Source: Phanerodontia chrysosporium (taxonomy: Eukaryota > Basidiomycota > Agaricomycetes > Polyporales > Phanerochaetaceae). Taken from it: 64,000 bases of DNA. Below the pieces are notes generated by a model. It was not told where the DNA came from and did not search any database. It worked only from the letters and a program-made list of their open reading frames with translations. A program made the position numbers and the translations under genes. The stretch lies in the NCBI GenBank assembly GCA_001910725.1, contig MJGA01000004.1, forward strand, positions 806,001 to 870,000. The letters are read 5' to 3'. Positions 11,306-21,827 of the stretch are shown one piece after another (positions within the stretch are counted from its first letter, which is position 1; the number at the start of each line of letters is the position of its first letter).

Positions 11306-11314
11306 GAACGTGAT
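11306..11314 (+). repeat. Target-site duplication, left copy
   Basis: The 9-mer GAACGTGAT directly abuts the left terminal inverted repeat. The same 9-mer abuts the right one at 12720-12728 in the same orientation. Confidence 0.9.
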
Positions 11315-11456
11315 CAGACTCCAGCCACCCGCCCGTGGAGGTTGAAAACCAGCGTCCTCCAGCCTGGCGGCTGATGAGTCATCATAATTACTCAAACTCA
11401 AAGGACGCTGTAACCTCCACGGGCGACTGGCGGCAAATATCTGTAAACAACCCGGC
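11315..11456 (+). repeat. Left 142-bp terminal inverted repeat
   Basis: Begins CAGACTCCAGCC and ends AACAACCCGGC. It is identical to the reverse complement of 12578-12719. The repeat is itself a foldback: 11330-11343 pairs with 11412-11425 (14 bp), and 11350-11358 pairs with 11402-11410 (9 bp). Beyond 11456 similarity to the other end stops abruptly. Confidence 0.95.
11374..11382. other. ATGAGTCAT palindrome in the foldback loop
   Basis: This 9-bp sequence is the consensus site of Gcn4/AP-1 type bZIP factors and lies in the loop of the TIR hairpin. A second copy lies in the other TIR. A regulatory role is speculative. Confidence 0.4.
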
Positions 11457-12577
11457 GCTTGTGTCAGCGGTCTTTGAAAACAGTGTAGGGAGAGTAATTG
11501 TGCGAGATATATCTGCAGATATATGCATTGTGTGGGCGCGCGTACGTGGCGAGCACACTGCTGCCTCGGGGTTGCCTGGTGGCTTGTCTGAACACACCAG
11601 GCCCTGCAAGACTTGGCCAGCGCAGCATCTCAGCAGTGTCAGTGCATACTGAGCCGGTGACTGAAATGGGTGTGTGAGCAGCCAGATGTCGGTGTCCACA
11701 GCGCGGCAGTCCTGACACCGAGGACAACAAAACCCTTGCACTTTGGTGCACTCTGTTAGAAACTACAAAGTGACTTATTATTATGCTGATATTCTCTGAT
11801 AGTAATTGAGTCAATACACACGGTGCGCAGGTATAGAAAGGAGTGAACGACGAAGACGACGGGGACGGCGTCCTCAAGACTGTATTCACACCCTAGCTAA
11901 GTACAGGCCGCAGAATGCTACAGAAAATGATCTAAAATAACTAAAATATTCTCTCGCTATCTATTACAGCGGACTTGTGTAAGATTGGCGCGGTAAAACG
12001 TGTCTACCGAGCAGGAGGTGCGGGGCGGCCAGCGACCGCGGCGAAGGGTGCACCGGGTCCGTGGTGTCAGGGGTCTGGTAGGCGCGCGTCTGCCCACGCA
12101 TGTCGCGCGTCGGCCTCACGCCCGCTCATCAACAATTTGCTCGCTATTGGGAGCAGCAAGCTAGTATCATCACACGCGGTGAAATGTATGTACCGACACT
12201 GGTTGGGTGGCGTGAGCACCGACCACGGTGTGGAGTACACCCGGTCTGCGGTACTGTGGGATTGGCGCTAACAGGGTAGTACGCACATGTCGCTGTGCGT
12301 ATGCTCTGCATGGTCTTGGTCAGGGGTTTGCAGTATGAGGTCGAGAAAGGAGTTAACTTTATAGAAATTGAGCAGGCGGGCTAGATGCTCATACAGGGGC
12401 ATCTTGGGATACAGTGCAAGTATTGTCTACAGCATGGCGGCGGTGGCATGAACAGCAACGCGCTTCGCGCTACCGACCTAATTTGGTACATGTCCCCGAG
12501 AAGATATTGAGAATCAGGCATCAATTCTGTGCGGCTGTCGCCGAACGAGCGACCTCGGATATCCATTGCCGTCCAAT

Positions 12578-12719
12578 GCCGGGTTGTTTACAGATATTTG
12601 CCGCCAGTCGCCCGTGGAGGTTACAGCGTCCTTTGAGTTTGAGTAATTATGATGACTCATCAGCCGCCAGGCTGGAGGACGCTGGTTTTCAACCTCCACG
12701 GGCGGGTGGCTGGAGTCTG
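12578..12719 (-). repeat. Right 142-bp terminal inverted repeat
   Basis: Exact inverted copy of 11315-11456, with the same internal foldback and the same ATGAGTCAT palindrome. The element boundary is at 12719 and the target duplication follows at once. Confidence 0.95.
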
Positions 12720-12728
12720 GAACGTGAT
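12720..12728 (+). repeat. Target-site duplication, right copy
   Basis: GAACGTGAT, identical to 11306-11314. It directly follows the right terminal repeat. Confidence 0.9.
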
Positions 12729-12823
12729 GGGAATCCTGTGAAACAGTGGGAATCCTCCATGATGAAAGACGACAAGTTGCCCTTCGAGACAGAAGCGAGC
12801 ACGAACGCCGCCAGGCGACCCTC

Positions 12824-14964
12824 TTACTGGCATATCCTCCAGTACACGACGCTGTTGCCCCACCCGGCAACTGCGCACTGCTCAACCTGCACACTCTTCT
12901 TCCAGACCTTGCCTTTCATGTCCTTGACGTCCGCCTTGCGCTTTCCCAAGATAACGCGTTCGCCATTGGGGGCGTGCAGGGCTGTCGGCGCGGCAAGGCT
13001 TCCACGCTTGCCATTCCCGAGCTGGAACTCCTGGTTTGCACCCCACACGAGTAGGTCTCGGCCGCCACCGCCTGGGCCTCCCCGCGAGAGCGTCTCAAGG
13101 GTCAGCAGGACGTGTCCGTCTGGCGAGACAGAGATCTGGTGCGGATGTATCGGCTGCATATTTTTCGAGCTCTCGTCATCTAGCGTGCGTTCGTCAATGT
13201 CGACGGCGGCGGATCACGACAAAACGGGGCTATACTTACACTCCATAAGTCCGCTAACGTTCCTAGCTCGAACAGGTGTTCCCTGACCGTTACTGAACTG
13301 GTTGTTGCCGAGCCCGCCCCATTGTCCATTGCCGCAAGCGAGGACGTCGACGAAAGGCATGGCCGAACCCTCTGCTCGCTCGACCTTGAAGAAAGCCAGG
13401 TCGCCTCCTATTTAGCAGAGTCAAGTGACGTCGACTTTGCAGGGTCTCGAGTATGACATACCTGCATAAATATCCAAACACGTTGTCTTCATCGTGCGAG
13501 GCGTTGACCTCCATAGGATGACTTCTGTGGGTACAGTGATTGCCTCCAAAGTGACGTTGCCTCCCAGTCCAATCTGTCTGGAACACCATGCATCAGCACG
13601 CGGAAGGCATGAAGCAAAAGTGCGCTCATACCCGAATTCATTTGCGCCCCAGCCTAGAACACGGCCTCCTGAGAGGACGAAGCTACTCCGTGCACCAGCA
13701 GCAATACGGTCTACCTTGATGCCTTTCAAGGCGGGAACTTCAAACAACTTGTCCGAAAAATGTATGCTTGAGTCGTCGATGGTTTGCTTCGTCGCTTGAG
13801 TATCTGAAGATCGGCGACTCGGCGTATCGCAGGCGTCGCCTTCGCGTATGGGTCCGCAATCGCTTTCGGAGTCAAGTCGAGCTCTTTGCGGATATGGTGC
13901 AGATGAGGGTGTCCGTCGTGTGCATGGTCGGGAATGTCAACCTTGCGCATACCCAGCTGGCCATAGGCGTTCGCCTGGAGGTTGATGGGGTGCGCAAACG
14001 TGCGCCCGGTGTTGGTCAACGCAAGCATGTGATCCTTGCCAGCAGCTATCGCCACAAATCTGGCATGGTAAGGTTAGCTAGTCGCACATTGCCTCTTCTC
14101 TCCGCGCAGAGTCACTCGCCTCTCATTCCATCCCAACTTTTGATCTGGTGTAATCTCAGCGAAGTCGACGTTTTCTTCCTCTCCCAGAGCCAGCCAGTGC
14201 CCCACCACGGGTTGCTTGAAGGCGTCGGTTGACCCGCGGACAGTTCCTGATTCGCTTGGTTTGCTGCCAAGACGTAAATCCTACCGGACGCGGACAGCGC
14301 GAAAACTCTGTCGGCGGTCGCTTGGAGGCGTATAACGTTCTACACAGCATAATAATCAGCGGTGGTTTTGCCTTTGAGATGCAGCTATATGCATACCTTG
14401 CCCCGCAGGGTCAGCACCGGCTTGCCTGAAGACGAGCTCGCCGATCCCGAAGATCCAAAGAAGCCATCTCCCCACTGATACACATCCCCGTTGGCATCGA
14501 TACATGCGGCATGCTTCTCTTGCAGAGCAAGGTCGCGTAGTGCGACGTCCTGGAGCCAGTCTGCTACGGCAGGGGTCCGCACGGACTCGGGAATTCGCCC
14601 ATCAGCAGACAGCGTATGATTCCTATGCGCTTTGATTAGAAGCCATTTTGTGCGAAGACACAGAGCACGCACCTGTTTGACCCCCAGACAAGCGTAGCGA
14701 GCGATCCGTCCTCATGAGAAACACCCGTCACGGCCGCCGTCTTTCCCAGAGCCGCGGCGGTGGGGTGGCAATCGCGTCGTTGTGAATCTCGTCGCGCGTC
14801 GCAAGCCACAGTCCTCCCGCTGCAACAGCTGCAGAGACAGCAGCCAGCGCGACCCGCCCCTGGAGGGGTTGCCGAACGCGTGCGGAGGACGTCGAGACCT
14901 GCGAGAACAGTTGTTTTCGAGACAGAGAGCCGGCTTGCGTGAGCGTGCGGGACGAGCGCAGCAT
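12824..14964 (-). CDS. RCC1-repeat protein with mitochondrial targeting region (Fmp25/RCC1L-like)
   Basis: The N-terminus (MLRSSRTLTQAGSLSRKQ) is rich in Arg and Ser without acids, and a hydrophobic stretch follows (VALAAVSAAVAAGGLWLATR). This is typical of an inner-membrane mitochondrial protein. Downstream are RCC1 propeller blades: LATLVWGSNR, VYQWGDGFFGSSG, GRVLGWGANEFGYE, a blade near 13310-13360 (ACGNGQWGGLGNNQF) and LLVWGANQEFQLGNG. Known relatives are yeast Fmp25 and human RCC1L, which act in mitochondrial respiratory or ribosome assembly rather than as Ran exchange factors. Between the hydrophobic segment and the first blade the frame breaks at a G4 run (14762-14765 on the plus strand); one extra base restores it. 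Several short introns interrupt the gene. The transposon lies just past the stop. Exact partner and process are not deducible. Confidence 0.75.
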
Positions 14965-15095
14965 GTCTGTCGCTTATTTTCTGGCTGGAGAGAATGGGCT
15001 GGTAGTGTAGAACGAAGCAGCGAAGACGTCCGAGCCTCCTGAGGTGTTCGTACAACGTCGGTGGCGGAACCACGGTCCACGGATGCAGTCGAAAG

Positions 15096-15102
15096 TATAA
15101 AT
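15096..15102 (+). promoter_or_regulatory. TATA box of the gene at 15189
   Basis: TATAAAT lies 87 bp before the ATG at 15189, at a normal distance for a fungal TATA element. The divergent RCC1-like gene starts at 14964, so both promoters share 224 bp. Confidence 0.5.
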
Positions 15103-15188
15103 GGGCGCTTCCCATTGGACGTCATCCCAAAGTCCGAGTTCGCGGGCGCGTCCTTACACCTCCATCGCTGCTCCGGTCATCGTCCAAC

Positions 15189-15944
15189 ATGGGTTCAGCA
15201 TCGTCAAAAGCGGCTCGCCAACTCCCGAAGACGGCGGCGACGAAACCTAAGCCGTCCTGGGCAGGAGCGCGCACGCCCGGCTACGGGGAGAGCGCGGCGC
15301 CCCCGAGGCCAGATAACCTTGCGCGGCCAGCGGAGGCCAGTGATACCAGGACTGCAGGTGCGTCGCCGGTGTCGTCGAGTGCCCGAGCTGACCTGCACGT
15401 GTGATGCGTGGAAGGTAGCCATTGAACAGGATGCGCAGACCCGCACTTCCTCCAGAAGCTCAACCAGCTCGGCCCCGTGAAGGTGGACCACCATATGCAG
15501 ACAATACGTCCGGTACGCCTGCAGCCACGCGTTGGGGGCAGTATTCGAGTCAGACTCATTTTTACTAGGGCATGGACCACGCGAACCGCGTATATCAGGC
15601 GCGACTTCAGTCGGAGGTGGAAGCACGCAACTTCCAGCCGGCAAAGGGACATCTCTTCGCTGGGACACTGAGCGACCTTCTCGAAGAGCGCAAACGTGTG
15701 AGAAACCAACGAGATATTGAAGACCTGGCGAAACGATACGAAATTGACGTTAGCAAGCTCGAGAGCCTCGCTCGTTACGTGAACACTCCTACCGTCGACC
15801 CCACTTCCGTGAAGAAGGTGGTCAAGGAAGACGGCTCTGAGTATAGTACGACGAAGGTACGCGCATCTTCATTTAACATTCATAGAGTACCCCTGATCAT
15901 CATACGTTCAGGCAATATGGTCTGAGCCTCGGTTGCAAGTATGA
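15189..15944 (+). CDS. Small conserved fungal protein with N-myristoylation-like start
   Basis: Four exons (15189-15357, 15430-15512, 15569-15856, 15912-15944) add up to exactly 573 nt, giving 190 residues. I do not recognise the family. The protein starts MGSASSKAARQL: Gly2 and Ser6 fit the N-myristoylation pattern, but the following basic residues (QLPKTAATKPKPSW) would also suit mitochondrial import. The middle has DPHFLQKLNQLGPVKVDHH. The conserved-looking C-terminal half has FQPAKGHLFAGTLSDLLEER, a charged helix (KRVRNQRDIEDLAKRYEID) and LESLARYVNTPTV. The exons agree in phase and splice signals, so the gene is real. A mitochondrial or membrane-linked assembly factor is a guess from composition only. 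Confidence 0.7.
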
Positions 15945-16670
15945 ACCCCAGTGTTAGTATAGATACCCTCATAACCACCACTCAGTAAGCGTCGAAGGCT
16001 CTGCTTCTTTGGCTACCGTCTCTTCTGAAGCATCAGACGCAGAAATCACACTCTCAGGGCACGTAGAGAGATAAGTTGCACGACAGGAAAAATCCTCTAT
16101 ACATTTCTTAGGCCCGGTTGATACGTAGCCATCCCCTATTATACATAGTCGTAGCAGACATCGGAGGAGAGAGAGATGGAGAACGTTCAGAGAAGAGAAA
16201 CAAAAAACATTGTGGGATAACCTCGGAAATGTCAACGACAGATATAACCCAACCATTCACCCTGCGCAAGCTTGCAAGACAGACATGAATTGTCCGACGG
16301 TACAACGCTCGATGGAACTCTCCGACCACGTATGGGGATAATATCCGTGCTTTTTTGGGTAGCAGTTGCAGTGGAAACCATGAACATGAACTTGCAAGAT
16401 ACGATCGTCCCTGCGTCGCGAGCATAGGGGTAGAGATTGGGACCGGAAGCAGCAGCGGGTATCAGGTGGGTGCTTGTGAGCATTGCGGGATAACCCGCGC
16501 GAGAAAGAACACGCAGAGACAGGTGATTGAGGATTGGAAGTGAGTGGAACCAGTTGGGTTGGCAATGATAATGGTGGATTGCGTGTCTTCAAATGATGTC
16601 TGCGAAGAAAAGTTCGTGATGCGTTTCATGACCAAGTCCCAGGGGTAATCCGTGAAGAGAGGCGGCGACG
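15945..16670. other. Convergent intergenic region
   Basis: About 0.7 kb between the stop of the small protein and the stop of the PUF gene. Base composition is near even. No coding, RNA or repeat feature was found. Confidence 0.45.
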
Positions 16671-19600
16671 TTAAGCGTGGTAGGTTCCCATGTTGGGGGA
16701 GTTCTGTTGGTACATTTGGTACAGATAGGCCTGGTAGAGCTGAGGAGGGACCGACTGCGGAGTCGGCAATGCGTTGTAGGAAGCAGCTGGGTTCATGTTG
16801 AGGATGTTCGCGGCCTGCGTCAGGCTAGGCGACTGCGCGCCGTAGGGAATCGCGTTGTTAGCTTGGGCAGGAGTAGACCCGTTGCGACGTCCCGCTCCGT
16901 TCCTCGGGGTCCCTGCGTCAGGCGAGCGCATGGCAAAGGGATTGAAAGGATCGGAAGTGGGCGAGAAGGCCGTGGAAGGGTTCGAGTTACGTGCGCGGTT
17001 GCCGTTCTGCGGCTGAGCCTGACCGAAGGCCGGGTCGATCTGGAGGCGGGGAGGAGCGGCAGCAGCGTTCTGGCCACCCATTTGCAGTGCAGCCATCATG
17101 GAAGCCAGCCCTTGATCGGTCGAAGGGTAGCCAGCAGGCAAGCCAGGGACGCCAAACGTGTTCTGGTTGTTGTACTTGGTCTTCGTCGGCTGCGGAACGT
17201 TCGTCGAGTACGTGGGCTGCAGGTTCGGCACTGGCAGGCCGACCTCCTCGATGAGGCGACGGTATGCCTGAGTAGCGATCACCTTCAACTCGATGAGAAC
17301 GCGCTTGGTGGCCTCGACGTAAGCGGGACGCTGCTCCGGGTTCACGAAGGGGCTCGTCAAGATCTTGTGGACCACAGCGACACCATTGACTTGGTCGCCG
17401 AGAACGTCGGTAAGAACGTGGTCGTTCGGCGACTGGAAGAGCGCTTCGACGACCTGAGCGGAGGCCTCGGGCTCAACCTTCTGGTTGACGATTCTGAGAA
17501 CAGTCAACGAAGCCAACTTGTGCGTGCACAGATGCGAAAGGTGAGGGGTGAACCGCGGCGCCAGCAAGCTGTAACGCGAGGGGAAGTTCGACGTATCGAG
17601 CAGCCAAGTCAGCAGAAGGGCACCGTTCGGGTTTGTCGCGAGCGGGATCGAGTTGAGAATGATGGCGGTGGCGATCTTGCGCTGCTGACTGACGGTGATG
17701 TGAGAGCTTTCCAAACAAGCCCTCATACTGCGAGCTCCGAAGCGTCCCTGGGCAATCTCCCAAAGGCGGTCGACCATAGCCTCGAACAAGAAGTCGGTTG
17801 CAGGGGAACCGAAGCGAAGGCAGCATCTGGATTTAGAAATATTAGCAGGCTAGCCATGGCAAAGACGTTGGTACTACTCACTGTACAACATAGTTACCAA
17901 ACTGATCCAACAACAGTGGTGGTACATAGGGCCGAAGGTTTTGGGTGACAAGAGCCACTTCCTCTGGCGTCTGCACACACTCTATAATTTTTTGAGCAGC
18001 CCAAGTGCCGTTCTTGTGAATGCCAATCATGGCGAGATGAGGGCGATGCGCTCCAGCATCGCCAGACGAGTTCCGGCAGAACACTTCTCGAACAGCTTTT
18101 GAACGACCTGAAAAGAAGCGAATTAGGATACGAGTCCTTCATAGTGGAACACCGACATACCGTGTTACCCAGCCAATCGGAAGCCAGGTCCACAATCTCG
18201 CCGTCGAGGAAGTCGGCAGCGACGGTGTCTATCTCCTCTACTGTAATGTTGGTGGAGTCCAACCGCTTGCGAAGCTCGCGCAGCTTGGATGCATCCCAAC
18301 GCCTGTTGTGCGACCTCTCCGAGACCAAGGGTATGGTGGTGTAGTACATGGTTGGCGGGCGGAATTCTAGGCGACGTCAGCCCTGAGCATTGCAAGAATC
18401 CACGGCACTCACCAGCAAGGGCCTGAATATCAGCTTCAGCATCCGCAGCCCCTCCGCTCAACTCCCTCATGATCATCTGCTGCTCGGTGACAGAGGCCTG
18501 CCAGCCCGCAGCCTTGTTCACGGCGTCAAGCTGAGCGTTGTGCAGGCCGGACCCAATCATGCTCAGTAGAAGGTTAGAGCGGTAGTTCTCGATATTGCCG
18601 CTCAAGACCTGCTGATCGACCGGAATCGTGGACGCGCCCTTGACATTCCGGAGCGCGTGGATAGTCGCGCCGACACTGAGATCGCCGACTCCTTGGACGT
18701 TGGGGGCGGCACCCTCTTCTTGACCAGCACCCTCTTGACCGTTCTTGACTGGAACCTTCGCGAAGCCAATGCGGATAGCACCGACGTCGCTGCCCAGGAC
18801 ATCGCGGCCGTTGAGAGCCTTCCTCGCTCTGACAGCGTCGTCGAGGCGCTCGAAGTTGACTAGAGGGCAATTAGTTCGATGTAGTATGATCTCATGATTG
18901 GAGAGACTTACTGAAGCCGCAGTTCTTGTGAGTGAGAACACGGGCAGACTCGATAGGGCCGAAGGGGCTGAAGACGCTGAGGATAGTCGCAGGAGTGGTT
19001 GTGGACGGGATGGACCCAATCCAGAGGGCACGAGTCGGAGTAGACTGAAGCTGCGCGTCCATACCAGCAAGACCAGCGTTGTTGGAGTTCTTGCCGGCAT
19101 TGCCTCCAGGCGAAGTTGCAACAGGGCTGTTCATGTTTGTTCCCTTAGCAGGCGCGACCGGAGCACTGTCTGCCTTTCCGAAGCCAATACGGACAGTCTG
19201 GCCGTTGGGCATACCGATATCGCCGCCGAGACGGTTCAGGACATCATCCTTCGCACGGATAGCATCCGCTTGGTCCACAAAATTGACGAAGCCGCATTCC
19301 TGCGCCCTCCTGTCAGTGTCAAAACGTTAGAAAAACGCTAGCACTTACCTTCTCTGGCAGCAAGCGCAAGCTCTCGATAGCTCCGTAAGGGGCGAACACG
19401 TGAATAAGCTGCTCGCTAGTTACCGAGCTATCAAGATTGCCGATCCACAAAGAGCGCGTCGGTGTTTGCATCTGCGTTGTCGAGTTGTCTGAGTTCTTCG
19501 GGGACACCGACCGGCCCTGGTTGTTCGGTGCGGCCAGGTAAGGAGACGCTCTGCTAGGCATGTCGCTAGCATTGAAATGGACGGAAGGACCTGCTCCAGG

Positions 19601-20834
19601 ACGCGTGTTCAGTTGCTCGGAACGTAGGATGCCAGAGGGAGTGAGGGTACCAGAACCAAGTGCCATGGACGACATGTCCGACGCATAAGGCGACGGGTTG
19701 AGGTCGCCGCCAGCGACACGTCGATGCAGAGCGCGCGAGGGATCGTCGAGATTGCCACCGAGATGGCGCGAGGTCGAGAACCGAGGCCAGCGCTGAGGTG
19801 CTCCGAGCTCTTGAAACCCTTCGCTACGTAGCCCGCGGACAGGTAGTTCGCAGATCCACCATCGTCATACTGGTCGAGCCCTTGACTGCGGTACAACTCC
19901 TGGTTGTACAAATCCTCTTGCTCTTCGGCATTGGGGGTGGAAAGGAGCGATGCTCCAGCGGACGATCCCAGACGATACGGGTGGGAGACGGTGCTGGCAC
20001 GAAGACGGGATGGGTTGGTGGCAAGGTTGCCCGCGATGGCAGCTTGGGCTTGAGTGCGAAGCTCCGTGATGGTTGCGGCGGGCGGATGACGAAGTGTGTC
20101 ATCCAGGCCGAGATAATCCAAGGTGTGGACGTCGAAATCATCGTTGCCGGATTCCATCGACGTGATCGAGTGCACATCATCGAGGACGGGAAGACCGTTG
20201 GAGTTCCGCGAGGTCAGCCAGGATGACGAGAAGATGGAGGGACCGAAGGCATTAGAGAGCCCGCCGGTGGGGAGTGTCAAGGAGCCAGACCTCAGGCGAC
20301 TGTTGCGTTCCGTGAGAGCTGACGAAGCAGCAGAAGACGCGACTGAGGCTGAGTGACGTAGACTGGGCCGTGCCGGAGCTGCAGCGCCGATTCCTTGCCC
20401 CCTCTGCTGCAACTGCTCGGAGAACGATTCGGTGGATGGAGCGGCGCTCCCGAGGTTGCTGGAGGCAGCCGCGAATCGTTGGGCGCCAGCTGGACGTTAG
20501 AGGGTAAGGTCCCAGCCCTAGCCCTCCTGAATCCCGCGGGGAAGCTGGTTGGGGGAAGCGTAGAAGTATCTCCTGGAGTAGTACTGGAAGGTGGGGGTTC
20601 ATTAGAAGGGTCACCGCCTGAAGCCAAGGCGCGCAGCGCAGGGGGCCGATATCTGGCACCAATCCGTTCCTCTGCCTCCATCTCGCGGGCCCTGGAAGTG
20701 ACGTTAGACACATAAGACTGTGAAGACGTGGCAGCGCACCTCTTTGCATATGCAGCAGAAGGTGCTGGAGGGGGCGTCTTCCCAGACGAAACCCTGGAAA
20801 AGGAGCCGTTGTTATCCGAGGCGGAGAGTGACAT
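16671..20834 (-). CDS. JSN1/PUF2-type mRNA-binding protein (two RRM-like domains plus Pumilio repeats)
   Basis: Binds 3'UTRs and controls mRNA stability and localisation in the cytoplasm. The long N-terminal third is Ser/Pro/Asn-rich (starts MSLSASDNNGSFSRV) and probably disordered. Then come two RRM-like modules: TPTRSLWIGNLDSSVTSEQL with FAPYGAIESLRLL, and a second with ALWIGSIPSTTTPATILSVF and FGPIESARV. The C-terminal Pumilio array includes DWLGNTV, HKNGTWAAQKIIE and the canonical LLLDQFGNYVVQ, then an Ala/Asn/Pro-rich tail ending NMGTYHA. RRM followed by PUF is the arrangement of yeast Jsn1 and Puf2. At least four introns are visible. Two places resist splicing without an added base, near 19755 (RAISV to GNLDDPSR) and near 20470. 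The 5' flank to the next gene is about 1 kb. Domain calls are secure; RNA targets are unknown. Confidence 0.88.
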
Positions 20835-21827
20835 TATAGGCTTTGAAGAGATGGGGGCGATTAGGTATTACTGAATGTTGGATAGCAACGCCGTGTCAAC
20901 TGCGAAAGCGAACCGAGCGGTGTGAACCAAGGCCGGGAGTCCGATTGAGAGCGACGTGGGTAACTATGAGCAGGACGGTCGTGAACTAGGCAGGATTTTC
21001 AGCAAAGAAAGCAACGAATTTTGAAGGGCGTAGGAAAGAGATTGCCCAGAACTACTACAGTAGGGTGGACTCCAGTAAATAGTGGACTAAGTAGAGTGGT
21101 GGTCGGGAGCAAGCTCGAGCGCGAGCACGGGAGGGGTTTCTCAAACGCATCCAAACTCCGCAACTGCGAATTCACACCTTGCTCTCGCTCAAACATATGC
21201 TGCACAACTGAAAATTTACGATTCACGCTCTGCGACGCATGTCTGAAGACCCCCAGCCCTTCTTACGCCGAACGGTGCGATGTGCCAGCGGGTACACCGC
21301 GAGCTAGAGGAGCGTCCAAACCCACACGTATCACTCCGGGCGCTTCAGATATTCCTCGGCAATGGTATGGACTAAAATCGTTTATTGAGTACACGATTGT
21401 TCAAGATACGCTATGCTACCTGGGACACAACTGAGCAGGGTGGACTAATCGACATACGCATATGTATAGCATACGGACTTGTACTGTGGCTTTCGACTGC
21501 AAACAAAGGACGGGCTGCCGCACCGTCAGCCGCCGCAAGCGATAGCTGTCGTGGAACAGGGGTATCGGTGCGTCGGGCTTCGGCAGGCTGCAAATCGCGT
21601 GCATCATCACGGAGAAGCGCAAAGGAATGATGAGCGCAGCAGAAATCGGCAAAAAGAGGTCTGAGCCCCAACGAGCATGGCCAGTCCAGCGGCGGGAGCT
21701 GAGCAAGATAAACAGAATACAACACAATAATAGTAGGTCTACGGAAGAGTCGTGAGTTTTGTCGTGAAAGTCGAAAGTACGTGTGAATGACGCGAAAAGA
21801 GAATATGGCGCAAGGACCTCACGGGGT
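20835..21827. other. Upstream region of the PUF gene
   Basis: About 1 kb between the PUF start codon and the stop of the next minus-strand gene. It probably holds the promoter and a long 5' leader plus the other gene's 3' end. No supported gene or repeat. Confidence 0.4.

Larger units (their letters stand above)
11315..12719. mobile_element. Non-autonomous TIR transposon, probably Mutator-like (MULE), 1405 bp
   Basis: The element is bounded by two 142-bp terminal inverted repeats that match base for base (11315-11456 and 12578-12719). These are flanked directly by the 9-bp direct repeat GAACGTGAT on each side. Long TIRs with a 9-bp target duplication are the usual mark of the Mutator superfamily; hAT elements give 8 bp, CACTA 3 bp, Tc1/mariner TA and piggyBac TTAA. 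The 1121-bp interior has no transposase-like frame, so the copy needs an enzyme from elsewhere. Identical TIRs and an exact target duplication point to a young insertion. It sits 104 bp past the stop of the RCC1-like gene, in that gene's likely 3' flank. The element class is an inference from its ends only. Confidence 0.85.

Noticed and set aside
11315..12719. Inverted repeat taken as a hAT element, CACTA element or simple inverted gene duplication
   Set aside because: The flanking direct repeat is 9 bp, not 8 or 3, and the repeats sit exactly at the duplication edges. A host duplication would not create a target-site duplication.
12414..13286. 290-codon plus-strand frame running through the right TIR
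   Set aside because: It crosses the transposon boundary and then runs antisense to the RCC1-like gene, so it cannot be an ancestral gene of either.
16677..17948. 423-codon open frame on the plus strand
   Set aside because: It is antisense to the Pumilio repeats, which are clearly the coding strand.
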